A DNA stretch of 64,000 nt from Siphonodentalium dalli. Its lineage: Eukaryota; Mollusca; Scaphopoda; Gadilida; Siphonodentaliidae. Positions 52,578 to 63,159 of the stretch are shown piece by piece. Below the pieces are notes generated by a model. That model did no database searches. It was not told the DNA's origin and was given only the letters and a program-made list of their open reading frames with translations. The position numbers and the translations under genes were made by a program. The first letter of the stretch is position 1. Each line of letters begins with the position of its first letter. The stretch spans positions 265,824,790 through 265,888,789 of the forward strand of contig CP136061.1 in assembly GCA_032622095.1 (NCBI GenBank). Direction: 5' to 3'.

Positions 52578-55500
52578 CTAGTGTAACAGACCTTTCCATT
52601 TATCCCACCGATATTCGAACTCAGTATATCTAGATTTGCTGTAAAAAATCCATCTTTCAGTTTTTGCGTACATTCGTATTTCTGCTTGGATATTTTGCAA
52701 TTTTGGTAATTCAGATCTCATCTTTGATCGGTATATATTATACTTAATTATGACCAAGATCGTTTGGAGGAGTGGATCAATTTTCAAAGTATCAGCTTTG
52801 CCAAATAAAATAGTGTTTGAATTAATTTCTAATTTATTTGAAGTCGTGTTAAATATCCATATACGAATCTCGTTCCACAGCGAAGCAATAATGTGACATT
52901 GAAACATAAGATGGCTAATGGTCTCTTTTTCAATTTTACAAAAAGAACATGTATCATTTTCAGATCGACCCATTTTCTTTAGTACATTGTTAGTCCCTAA
53001 TATTCTATTGTTTATCCGATATTGAAACCATACATATTTCGTGTCACAAAACTGAACAAAGGGAGTTTTAAAAACGTCTGACCACCAGTCTAATTCATGG
53101 TGCATATTTAGTTTCTTCTCCCATTTTGAGATGAGGTTCATGTTCATTTTTGGGTCTTGAATGCAATTGTATATATATTTCGAATTCGATTTGAGTAAGT
53201 GTTCGATCTGATACGGTAGTATTGGGTTGTTCAGTCGTTCGTTGTTACTTTGTTGATAGCTACTAGAGTTTTCCATTTTAGTTAGGTATTTTGTTATTGA
53301 AGAGATTATACCGTTGTATGTCAAAAAATCTGTTTTAATGCCATATAACCGCTTTGCTTCGTCATAGGACATTAATTTGTTATTATCACACATAAGATCG
53401 TTCACAAAATATATGCCACGAAGGGCCAACGATCTGTCATTAATTGCGTGTTTGTTTATTTTGAAAATATCGTTATTTACAATCGTCGATGAGAGCACAT
53501 CACTGTGCGTTTTTGGGGCCATCTTTAAGTTTAATATCTTCCATGCATCTAGAACATCTATCCAGAATTGATTGATATATTTGCTTTTATATCTATTAAG
53601 GGCACATCCATTCGATAGATACCATTTGTCATTGTTTGTACACTCCATTTGATATCGGACGAGGTTTTGCCAAGACTCCGGTTGAGTTATGTAGCGTTTC
53701 ACCCATGATATTTTCATTGAATGCATAAATGTTTGGATATCAATCATTTTACAACCTCCCATGGAATAGTCTTGTTGAAAATATTTCCTAGCAATTTTGT
53801 CAGGTTTTTTATCCCATATGAAATTATATATGTCTTTGTTTATGTCAGTTAAGAATGTTTTTGGTGGATTTGGAATTGTCATAAATAAAAACGAGAGTTT
53901 AGAAAGTACCAATGACTTGAATATTGTGACTCTCCCGATAACCGTCAGGTGTCTTTTAGACCACACAGAAAAAATTGTTCGTATCTGGTTGTACGCTGTG
54001 ATGTAATTATTCGAAAATATATCATCGGCATCTAATTGGAAATTTACACCGAGAACTTTAAAACCATTTGATAGCCATCTTATTTTCCATCTGTCACATA
54101 TAGAGTCAGTACAATCTCTTTTCTTACCAATCCATACCGCAACTGTTTTGTCGTAATTAATTTTTAAACCTGAAATAAGATAAAAGTCATGTAATAGCTC
54201 GAATGCATTGTCAAGGCTTTGGGGGTCACCATCAAGAAAAAATGAGGTATCGTCAGCATATTGTGAAAGTTTAAATTCTGAATTCCCTATCTTAATACCC
54301 TTGATATTTTTCCGTTTCCGGAATCCTATACCTAATATTTCTACACACAATAAAAAAATGTAAGGCGAAATTGGATCACCTTGGCGACAGCCCCTCGAGA
54401 TTCTGAAGCTACGAGACATATGCCCGTTGATATTGACATTTGACGATATACCGTTATACAAGCAATTAATGATTTTAATAAAATTATCCCCAAAGTTGAA
54501 GTATTTTAAGACTGACGACAAGAATGACCATGAGACCGAATCAAAAGCTTTTTCGAAGTCAAGGAGTACAAGTAGTCCAGGGATATTAGCAGATTTTGTT
54601 GTGGACAGGATGTCTGATATTAATCGTATATTTTCGCCAATGAATCTACCTTTTAAAAACCCACTCTGGTCATGATGAATAAGATCTTGAATTACACTTT
54701 TCAATCTTTCAGAAAGTATACCGGATAAAATTTTGTATGACACATTAAGAAGTGAAATAGGTCGCCAGTTTTTTAGGAATTGTTTTGGTTTGTTTTCTTT
54801 TGGAATCAGAGTAAGAATACCGTGTTTCTGTGTAACCGATAATTCACCTTTATCTAAGCCGTAGTTTAATGACCTAACTAGGAATTTACCAATTTTATTC
54901 CAAAACATTTTATAAAAATCACACGAGAAGCCACTGGAACCAGGGCTTTTGTTATTGCGCATATGTTTTAAATAGGTTAATGCCTCGTTTTCAGAAATAC
55001 GTGATTCAAGGGTGTGAGAGATTTCTGGAGATAATTTATTTGGGAAATTATTTGTGTTATCATTTTGAACGCGAACAAATTGTTCAATGTCCGATACATT
55101 TGTGTTCTCGTGTCTATTTTCATATAATTTTTCGTAATATAGTTTGGCCTCTTCGAGAATATCATTTTGATCTGTAACCACTTTACCATCCTCTTTTTCA
55201 ACCCGAAGAAGTGCTTTATTCATATAATGTCTTTTTTCTAAGTTAAGAAAATATTTAGTTGGTTTTTCCCCATCACTGACCCATCGAGCTCTTGAACGTA
55301 TCATTGCGCCTTCTAATTTCTTTTTTCTTATATCTTCTAATCGTAGTTTAAGTTGTTGTAATTTCTCAATACCATCATCATCAGTAAGCCGATTTTCTAA
55401 CACTTCAATGTCTGCTTCAAGTAAAGATTCTTCTTGGCGTTTAGTATTTGCTAGTGCTTTTGAAAAAGTTAACGTCGTTTTTCTCATCTCCATGAGCAAT

Positions 55501-56405
55501 GTTTCAAAGAATAATTGGTCGTTTATTTGAAACTTTGGACTCTCTTCGTTATCACATAGCGTGTCATTGTCCGACGATTTATATTGTTCGACAGTCGTCT
55601 TTACAGTTTCATTTATTTTATCGACAAAAGTTTTATTAGAAAGTAGAGAGTTATTAAATTTCCAATAGCCACGTCCGGGTTTCGTATCACATAATTTGAA
55701 GTTCACAGCTACTATTGAATGATCGGTACGATAACCAGGTATTACGGAAGATGATTCAATAAAAGGCAAAATACAGTTTGATATGAGAAAATAATCTAAA
55801 CGTGCTTGTTTAAACGGGGACTTTCTTCGCCAAGTATATCTTAGTTGTTCTGGGTTCTGATATCTCCATACATCAATGAGGTCTTTTTCGCCGATTAGTT
55901 TAAATAGTTCCTTGCGAGCTTTCGGGTTATTGTCACCAACGTAATTAAAACAGTCTTTTGAAGGATTAAGGGCAATATTGTAATCACCACAAATCACAAC
56001 GTTATCAGATATGATATCATCGGTTAGTATTTTGTTAATTTTTTCATAAAAAGACGGGGTATCTGCATTGGGTCCATATATATTTACTAATGTTAGCTTG
56101 AAATCATCTACATTAATTTCGGCTATGAGCATGTTCCCATTTGGGTCCGTATGTAATGCATTAATCTTTAGACCAAATGTATTATTGAATAAAATCGCGA
56201 CGCCTCTACTTGATGATTTGAAAGAATTAAAACAGCAAGTATAACCCCACTCCGATTGAATAAATCTCTCTTGATCGCGAGTAAAATGAACGTCTTGTAA
56301 ACAGTAAATGTCATACTTCAACTTTTTAAGGTATGTGAAGACATCTCTCCGTTTTTTCTTATCCCCAAGTCCTTGACAATTCATTGAAAGAATTTTAACC
56401 GACAT
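52578..56405 (-). CDS. LINE ORF2: APE endonuclease-reverse transcriptase, 1275 aa
   Basis: It has the same function and layout as the ORF2 of LINE copy 1. The endonuclease (about 1-240) shows N9, QDVH at 37-40 (Asp at the usual Glu position), YGPN at 110-113, GDYN at 140-143, ARLDYF at 201-206 and TDH at 227-229. A helical linker (about 320-365) follows. The reverse transcriptase (about 470-770) shows NKSPGSSGF near 485, WRPISLLN near 547, motif A with D616 (DFEKAFDS), a canonical RQGDPISP at 674-681 and YADD at 716-719. The Cys-His motif C-x2-C-x8-H-x4-C lies at 1153-1170. All catalytic motifs are intact and the frame is uninterrupted. The start MSVKI was chosen because it aligns with the start of the other ORF2 and precedes the endonuclease N9 motif by the usual distance. 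Confidence 0.95.
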   Translation of the reverse strand: MSVKILSMNCQGLGDKKKRRDVFTYLKKLKYDIYCLQDVHFTRDQERFIQSEWGYTCCFNSFKSSSRGVAILFNNTFGLKINALHTDPNGNMLIAEINVDDFKLTLVNIYGPNADTPSFYEKINKILTDDIISDNVVICGDYNIALNPSKDCFNYVGDNNPKARKELFKLIGEKDLIDVWRYQNPEQLRYTWRRKSPFKQARLDYFLISNCILPFIESSSVIPGYRTDHSIVAVNFKLCDTKPGRGYWKFNNSLLSNKTFVDKINETVKTTVEQYKSSDNDTLCDNEESPKFQINDQLFFETLLMEMRKTTLTFSKALANTKRQEESLLEADIEVLENRLTDDDGIEKLQQLKLRLEDIRKKKLEGAMIRSRARWVSDGEKPTKYFLNLEKRHYMNKALLRVEKEDGKVVTDQNDILEEAKLYYEKLYENRHENTNVSDIEQFVRVQNDNTNNFPNKLSPEISHTLESRISENEALTYLKHMRNNKSPGSSGFSCDFYKMFWNKIGKFLVRSLNYGLDKGELSVTQKHGILTLIPKENKPKQFLKNWRPISLLNVSYKILSGILSERLKSVIQDLIHHDQSGFLKGRFIGENIRLISDILSTTKSANIPGLLVLLDFEKAFDSVSWSFLSSVLKYFNFGDNFIKIINCLYNGISSNVNINGHMSRSFRISRGCRQGDPISPYIFLLCVEILGIGFRKRKNIKGIKIGNSEFKLSQYADDTSFFLDGDPQSLDNAFELLHDFYLISGLKINYDKTVAVWIGKKRDCTDSICDRWKIRWLSNGFKVLGVNFQLDADDIFSNNYITAYNQIRTIFSVWSKRHLTVIGRVTIFKSLVLSKLSFLFMTIPNPPKTFLTDINKDIYNFIWDKKPDKIARKYFQQDYSMGGCKMIDIQTFMHSMKISWVKRYITQPESWQNLVRYQMECTNNDKWYLSNGCALNRYKSKYINQFWIDVLDAWKILNLKMAPKTHSDVLSSTIVNNDIFKINKHAINDRSLALRGIYFVNDLMCDNNKLMSYDEAKRLYGIKTDFLTYNGIISSITKYLTKMENSSSYQQSNNERLNNPILPYQIEHLLKSNSKYIYNCIQDPKMNMNLISKWEKKLNMHHELDWWSDVFKTPFVQFCDTKYVWFQYRINNRILGTNNVLKKMGRSENDTCSFCKIEKETISHLMFQCHIIASLWNEIRIWIFNTTSNKLEINSNTILFGKADTLKIDPLLQTILVIIKYNIYRSKMRSELPKLQNIQAEIRMYAKTERWIFYSKSRYTEFEYRWDKWKGLLH

Positions 56406-56832
56406 CTATTAATTGTAGATTGTTAGAGCAAACCCATATTTCATTTTCAAAATACATGTGAATAAGAAACAAACATAGTGCAAACCTTAGTAGAGGACAG
56501 AAATACATTAAAGAGAGGATTGTGTGAAAATTGCTTCCTAGTTCGGGACAGGCAGTTCCAAAGCATATTGTTTGAATGTAATATTAAAGACAGTTATTTT
56601 TGTGTTTATTACACACCCGCATGCATATGTTCATATGGTCTATGTGTGTATGAAGGGTGTGTAGTGCGCATTATTAACTCCGTAAACAGAATAGATAACT
56701 ATTTTAATTTTAGGTCTAAATTCGTGACTAGAATTCAATGGTGTGGTCAATTCAGTAATGGGCTTTAATTCAGTGTGTTTGTATATACGTACGGCAACAT
56801 GTGTATATACTTAACAATTTTAACTAATTTTT
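56406..56832 (-). other. Upstream remnant of LINE copy 2 (spacer, no ORF1)
   Basis: No ORF1-like frame is found on the element strand, which has stops in all frames. It probably represents the distal part of the ORF1-ORF2 spacer left after 5' truncation. An element that never had ORF1 is the alternative. Confidence 0.55.
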
Positions 56833-57142
56833 AACATTAGTAGGGACATTACAATGTGGGAAGTAGTGTGGGGTGACACCGCCTGACTCAACATTAGTAG
56901 GGACATTACAATGTGTGAAGTAGTGTGGGGTGACACCGCCTGACTCAACATTAGTAGGGACATTACAATGTGGGAAGTAGTGTGGGGAGACGCGTCAGAC
57001 AACATTAATAGAGACATTACAATGTGGGAAGTAGTGTGGGGTGACACTGCCTGCCTCAACATTAGTAGGGACATGACGACGTGGGAAGTAGTGTGGGTGA
57101 CACCGCCTGACTCAACATTAGTAGCGACATTACAATGTGCTC
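56833..57142 (+). repeat. 57/34-bp composite minisatellite, right part
   Basis: This continues the array at 51071-51895, mostly as 57-bp units. One unit is diverged (GGGGAGACGCGTCAGAC at about 56983). The array ends at a degenerate unit reading ACATTAGTAGCGACATTACA. Frames of 19-codon periodicity across it are not genes. Confidence 0.93.
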
Positions 57143-59215
57143 CGTTGTCACACCCCTCACGGCACCGCCTTACGCGTCACCCCTATATAGCATTCTTTAT
57201 ACGTCATGATAGTACAATAGAAATCGATTGTTCCCCTATTTACCATCGCTCGGAGAACTAAAACATTTTATTACATGATCCGACCCTTGTTCAATTCATT
57301 AAAACAATTATATAGTAATGATATGCATCGGTCTTCGCATAACATGAAATAGTGCCAGGACTGGTGTACCCAATGTATCATGCCTGTGTAAATGTGATTC
57401 GGCATGGGGATGGACGGGGGATGAATAAGAATCGGTATCTGCTACTGATATTGATATAGTTTGAACATTTATTCCATTGAATTTATTTACGCCATTAAAT
57501 AATACAAAGAGTTATATTTATCTAGGTAATAATTCTTTACGCGGGCAAACAAGGTATATAGTTACTTGAAAGATGCAGACCATATAGAAGCCGCTGTTAT
57601 ATATTTATTGATTTAAGTATGTTTTATGGAGGTTTTAGATTTAGTATTAAATAAAATCTACAACTCGTCCCCAGTTTATAGCGAAATTTAAAAAACTCGA
57701 CCTGGACCTCGACAATGGCTCGGTTCAGACCTAATTTACTTGACTCGATTTCAGCTGTATCCATATAATTTAATTTATTTTTCAATACCGCGACTATCGT
57801 CTTGTGTTTTAACGCCGTGCACATTAAATTACACACACTACCATGTTTTATTCTTTGATTTTTGGCGCCAATTAGTGAATCCCCTCGCCAATTATTTGTC
57901 ACAATCAATAGAGCTAGTCGATTTAACTTAATCGTTACCACCAAATACATGGAACCTGCTGCGTCTGATAGAAAAACAATATTTACACTGTAAAAGATCA
58001 ATGTGTTCACGAACAAAACTTAGCACCAAAGCCCTGGGGTCACCACACAATTGCGCCTCGTCGGTATAATTCGGCTATACGTAAACACCCTGGCAATTTT
58101 TCAGGCAACTGGTACTAAGTAGCAATGATTTGCATCATTGTCAACGACAAACTACGTATAAAATAACAACGCACTAAACCGGTAGTTATTTAAAAGTAGC
58201 CATGTTCAACGTTATTACGCGGGCCGCGTGTATACTAATGTACAATTTCTTGTTTCGCCTGGGCGCTGGAGTTTACGCTGGGGGTTTTATTTATAGAAAT
58301 GGGAATTTTTGGGACGGATTTTAAAGTCGGACTGCGCGACCGGAGGCCGAGTCCGGTAAAAGGGGTAGTTGGGAATTTTAATTTCGTTTATTGCCCTTAC
58401 ATTATTATGTCAATAATGTTGATTTTGTTTGTGACAAGCTATGTCATTTACAAATAAAAGAAATGAAAATAATTTGTAAGTCTTAGGCCAAAAAAATTTT
58501 TTTTTTGATTCTCGGGCAATTTTTTTTGAGAATCGATGAGGGAGCGAGGGTTTTATTTTTATTTTTTATTTTTGTTATGGGGATAATGCCCATAGTTAGC
58601 ATGGGTTATTATACCTTCCCAGGTTAAGAACATCTAAGGAGAACATTGTTTTGATATAAACTAATGTATTCCACTATAAAGAATGACCAATTATCACATT
58701 ATACTACCCGTACATCAAATCTGAAAAAAGAGTGACATAAATATATGACATTGTACTATCCATACATCATGTAGGGATTTACCAGAATGATATATATATA
58801 CTAGTACAATGTATATTTCAATTACTGAATTATATTTGATATATGTATGTACCTTTTTATAGTATATATCTATTTATATGAGACCTGTTTACTTTCATAA
58901 TTGGAAATAGGGAGATTTGTCCTCAGAAACAGGGAGATTTACTGAGATTTAGTGAAAAATAGGGAGATATTTTTCAATGTCAGTAACATGGAAAACACTT
59001 CATATTTTTTATCTAAATGTCATAGACTGTTTGTTGCATTTGGTTTGCATTTGTGACACATCCGTTACCTCTTTCTTGATTTTCTGCATTCAAAGGCACA
59101 CCCTTTCAGTAGTTTCACAGTTTACTACATCTATGATCTATGCACAATTAACGGCCTTGACACCGACTACCGAGTGTCTCTAATTTCTAAAATCACTGAA
59201 TCATTGGGAATAAAA
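57143..59215. other. Single-copy and low-complexity interval
   Basis: No gene is recognised. A minus frame of 130 codons (57624-58016) has no recognisable domain. A GC-rich patch at about 58310-58365 contains a short hairpin around GCGCGACCGGAGGCC. T-rich tracts lie at 58490-58580. AGGGAGAT repeats three times at about 58908-58970. Confidence 0.4.
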
Positions 59216-59221
59216 TTACGA

Positions 59222-60148
59222 TTTCTCGGTTATGGATCAGGGGGGGGGGGCGGAAAAAAACTGCGGGACACAACGTACCGGGGGTGGGGGGGGGTACATA
59301 GGCGTCAAAAATTTACACGTAAATTTTTTCCTTATTCATTTAGGGGGGGGGGGGGGGTTGTCGGAAAATATTTGCATGTAATGTTTTTCCTAATATGTAT
59401 TTTCAGACTCACAACTTCAATTTTCTCTCATTTTATAGAATATGGATTAACCTTAATATCCAAATCATATATACATGAGTAGTACAATCCACCTAAAACA
59501 ATTTTGGATAACCACTGTCTTGGTTTACATGTGATATTGACCCCATTAACCCTCTTAATAATGCCGACTATGTCAGTGGCTACCAGTCGAATGCAGAATT
59601 CTACCCTGCGATCGCTTATCTGGCAAATTTTTACTGCAGAACTATCCCATGTATTAAACAATTTCTCCTCCAATGGTATCAGAAAACAGTTATATGCTGG
59701 TATCTCACTCATCTCATTTGCATCTTTTTCAAAGTCGAGGTAATGACTAGTTGTCATTTTTTAAAGTGCATACAAAGCGTTGCGATCACCAATATACATG
59801 TGTGTACATGTCATGACATCACGAGGTACAAATCTGCGTTCTACTGGTAGACAATGACCATTTTAGTCATAATAATCTAAACTAAGTTACCAAGCACCTT
59901 CTCGTGAATTGTATGCTCCGGAGTCTTTTTCGGTTTCCGGTCAAACCGAGTTGTTGTCCGGCGGGGTTGATTTGATTTTTTTTTTTCTGGGGGGGGGGGG
60001 GGGGGGGGGGGTTGCAAATGGTCAGTGGAAAAAAACTGCAGTTTTTGCTGTTTGGGGGGGGGGGTGGATTACCCAAACCGAAGAAAACAGTTTTTTCCAC
60101 CCTGTGTCTGCAGTTTTTTTCCGCCCCCCCCCCCTGTATGGATCACGC
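59222..60148. repeat. Foldback region bounded by G- and C-tracts
   Basis: The left end reads ATGGATCA then a G run, CGG and AAAAAAACTGC. The right end is its mirror: GCAGTTTTTTTCCG, a C run and TGTATGGATCAC. Four more long G runs lie inside (about 59282, 59344, 59989-60011 and 60053). The run at 59989-60011 is 23 G, directly after T11-C-T. Such runs form G-quadruplexes readily and are prone to sequencing and length errors. It may be a foldback element; no target-site duplication was resolved. Confidence 0.5.
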
Positions 60149-61792
60149 TTTATTTCCAACAAGCCAAAATACGATTAAAAATATATCTGCACACTATAAA
60201 ATCGTGCTCTCGGATAATTTTGTCCCCAAATATATTCAGAAAACGTCGGTGAATTTGAAGAAAATATGCATGAAAATAATTATTTGAGGTCCGTTCGATT
60301 CGTGTTCTGTTATAAAACACGGAATACCACAAAGACGGAAACGAAACTAAAACAAACAAAAAGTTATACTATAGTAACTATACATGCTAGCCATACAAAC
60401 TTCAAATACTATTAAATCAGCATACACATCGCCAATACGCACCATATTTCTTTCCGGTTTGCGTTCCCGAAATTGGAAATCTCATAATTATTTACCGTAC
60501 GGAAACACATTTGACTTAATAAACTTGGGGTTTGGGCAGCTTGTGGTGAAAATATACCTGGTAGTTATCGTTGCCTAGTGTCTGCTTTTGAATACCAACA
60601 CATACACCATTGTATGTCTATCATATTCGATGTTTGAAACATAACTAATTTCTCTTTTCTAGTTTCCTATTTTCGTGTTATCATTTGACAGCTTTGGTCG
60701 AATTACAAATCGGAATAAAATGGTTCAACGCGGGCCTTTTTTCCAGACGCGGCTATGCCCGAGAATCAAAACCCTATTTTTTTTTGCCTATATTTCAACT
60801 TTTATAGACATTTTTCGTTCTGCAGCCCACTGGGGGTTGCGGTCGGAGACGGCCGGGTCGGCCGCAGGTTCGTTAATTAGGTGCTGGTTGTTATTGTTAT
60901 TTTAACGGCATTCTGAGTTGGTCATTCGTGAAACCAATATATTTTATATTCTATTATTACAATCATGGGTATATAATATATAATCTTGAGTGCGTTACCA
61001 TTTCTGACATTGGTTTTTTTGTATCTATATATGCACGACGTGTATACACCCCTACCGTGTAGTCTGCTATATATATATACAGAACGACACGACTGTCTTG
61101 GTGGGTTTCTCAATACGACACGATTGCGCTAGCACTTAATATAGAATAATAGTCGCATCGCTGACAATAATTCGAACGCAGGGGAAGTCGGTACCCGATA
61201 GGTAGCGTACTGGTCTCTTGTGCTGGCGGACCGGGGATCTCAACCTGGTCAGGGTCGGTATTCTGAAAAAAATCATAACTCGGTCAGATACCAAGTTTAT
61301 CATGCTGAAAAGTCTCATTCGAGTCTCATTCACTGAATAAAGATCCGAATGCAAAATGCTTACTTCCCCCGTTACAAAATTTTTCCAGGTAAATTGTCGG
61401 TTGCAGTACGCTGTCCGATTGGGCGCGGACACATAGATATAAAGTTACCCGGTCTATAGGTAGCACCTGGACCAGTGCGTCCTATAACCACAATTGGTTC
61501 CTGAACTGAAATATCTACAGTAACAGAAGTATAGTGACATCAACAAGCATCGATAGGCTAAATGTGTACTTTAACCGACTACCTTACTCGTATAATTCGC
61601 GTAGTACTATTTTTCGCGCACCAAACTGCGCGAATGTAAAAATTGGTGAAAACTGGGAGACCCAAAGAGTTTAGCGAACGACTGGGAAGAATAAAAGCGA
61701 TATATAGGTAAACTACGAAGTGACATTTCTGAAGTCAGTAGACTTTTATATTATATTGCATATTGTATTTACCCATGCAAGTGCATTCAAGT
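60149..61792. other. Single-copy interval
   Basis: No gene is recognised with confidence. It includes a GC-rich patch with alternating CGG and GGCCG (about 60835-60870) and short TA-rich tracts (about 61060-61080). A stretch at 61188-61260 faintly resembles a tRNA T-arm but does not fold as a tRNA. Confidence 0.35.
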
Positions 61793-62141
61793 GGGTACTG
61801 CACACTAAATCAGGCCATTTATAGGACCATCTCATTTTATACTCAATAGAATATATATATGCAACAAATGAATGAATTTGGGCCATGGATGAGTGCAAAC
61901 TACACTGGTTTACTTTATGAGCTATGCAAAACAACATGGCAATTATAAAGAAAAATGAGTTTATGACTCCACGCATGAACTCTTTTTCGATATAACTACC
62001 ATGTTGCTTGCGTCGTTCGTAGACCACACGAGTGTATTTTGCACCAAGCCATGGCTCAAATTCATTCATTTGTTGCATATATTCTGTTGAGTATAAAAGG
62101 AGAAGGTCCCATAGATGGCCGGATTTAGTGTGCAGTACCCC
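61793..62141. mobile_element. 349-bp foldback element with ~95-bp inverted ends
   Basis: The left end GGGTACTGCACACTAAATC and the right end GATTTAGTGTGCAGTACCCC are inverted copies. Pairing continues for about 95 bp through TTTTATACTCAA, GCAACAAATGAATGAATTTG and CCATGG. Differences are scattered, including an ATAT expansion in the left arm. There is no coding capacity. Flanks TTCAAGT and TTTAAGT could be a 7-bp duplication with one change. A non-autonomous DNA transposon is the most likely reading. Confidence 0.65.
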
Positions 62142-62258
62142 TTTAAGTTAATTTAATACAGGAATAATTTCGAGCTTGAACATTGCGTATCGCTTTGATA
62201 TTGGTCGCTGACAAATATAAATCCTCATACTGGAAGGTGGCGTGGCACAGAATTAAAA

Positions 62259-62718
62259 TGTAACCCGCCATATCAAATCCAGTCGTAAGTCGGGATTTGT
62301 TTTACCCTGTGCCAATGCATTCTCTTATATATGCGAGTCGACCATAGGTCGCCTCGCATATATAAGAGAATGCATTGGCCTAACAATTTTGTATCATTTT
62401 TTTTAAATAAATGTTTCTTACAATTGTTAGGACATAAAATAAAAAACATCCATTACGCTGAAGGGAGCCCCACACATATATAGAAGCATATAGAAGAGTG
62501 TCGTCTGCTCATGTTTGTCTGGGGCTCTGTATGGGTGAAATTATAAAATTGTTAAAGAATACAAGAAAATATTATTAAAATTGTAAAAAATTGTTAGGCC
62601 AATGCATTCTCTTATATATGCGAGGCGACCTATGGTCGACTCGCATATATAAGAGAATGCATTGGCACAGGGTAAAAAAAATCCCGACTTACGACTGGAT
62701 TTGATATGGCGGGTCACA
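62259..62718. mobile_element. Double-hairpin foldback element, copy C
   Basis: This is the most complete copy. The outer ends TGTAACCCGCCATATCAAAT (left) and their inverted match ending GGCGGGTCACA (right) continue through CAGTCGTAAGTCGGGA. The module at 62305-62672 holds both hairpins in full, each with arms of about 31 bp, and the two hairpins are reverse complements of each other. Flanking AAAT on both sides may be a 4-bp duplication. The interior closely matches copy B and contains AGGGAGCCCCACA and TCTGGGGCTCTG, which could form a small additional stem. No frame inside looks coding. Confidence 0.78.
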
Positions 62719-63159
62719 AATACTAGTTAAATTGCCTCATTTGCAATTCTCTATCTCACATGAGTGGGTTCTTAACTACGATATCATGTTGTTCGGACGG
62801 AGAAAACTTACAAATAGTAATTGATTGTGCCAAAATGGATGGGACATTAACCATAGCGAATCTAATTCTCGAGCGACAGTACTGTTCGCCGGAGTTCGTC
62901 TGTTGTTCTCCGCGACCTCTATATCGTCCTTTAACTTTTCAACATATAAATTATGCCAATGGCAATAGACCCACTTATATAGAAACCTATTGCCATTAAA
63001 CAAGGTCCATGTACACACCCCCACCCCGCCCAAATTTGTATTGGATCTTTCAAAGCCCGGTCTAAATGCTGCTGTGTATATTGACCTTTAATCTGCCACA
63101 AGTGGAGTGTTTCAACTCACTTTAATATAGAACAACCTTTAAATAGTTCGGACTGTGGT
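62719..63159. other. Single-copy interval before the 32-bp array
   Basis: No gene is recognised. A small stem-loop with 11-bp arms (AATGGCAATAG and CTATTGCCATT) lies at about 62958-62997. Confidence 0.4.

Larger units (their letters stand above)
51896..56832 (-). mobile_element. 5'-truncated L1/Tx1-like retrotransposon (LINE copy 2)
   Basis: This minus-strand element ends in a long T tract (51894-51931, partly target sequence) with the AATAAA complement at 51939-51944, the same 3' layout as LINE copy 1. A 6-bp direct repeat AACATT flanks it (51890-51895 and 56833-56838), and the 57-bp array continues in phase across the insertion. ORF2 is complete. Upstream of ORF2 only about 427 bp remain and no ORF1 is present. 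Since copy 1 has a 584-bp ORF1-ORF2 spacer, the simplest reading is 5' truncation within that spacer. The protein differs clearly from copy 1, so this is a separate family. Confidence 0.9.

Noticed and set aside
56478-56768. Plus-strand 96-codon frame upstream of LINE copy 2 ORF2
   Set aside because: It is antisense to the LINE spacer with no domain; it is also not ORF1, which would have to be on the minus strand.
57624-58016. 130-codon minus-strand open frame
   Set aside because: No recognisable domain, no splice or promoter context, AT-rich codon use; a frame of this length is expected by chance in a region this size.
59428-59757. 109-codon minus-strand open frame starting MTTSHYLDFEKD
   Set aside because: The composition is plausible for protein, but it lies inside the G-tract foldback region and has no recognised domain. 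A GTAAAC near its 3' part could be a splice donor, but nothing links it to another exon.
61188-61260. tRNA- or SINE-like stretch (GACCGGG...CCTGGTC stem, TAGCGTACTGG box A-like string)
   Set aside because: A T-arm-like stem is visible, but no anticodon or acceptor stem pairs, and no A-tail or target-site duplication marks a SINE.
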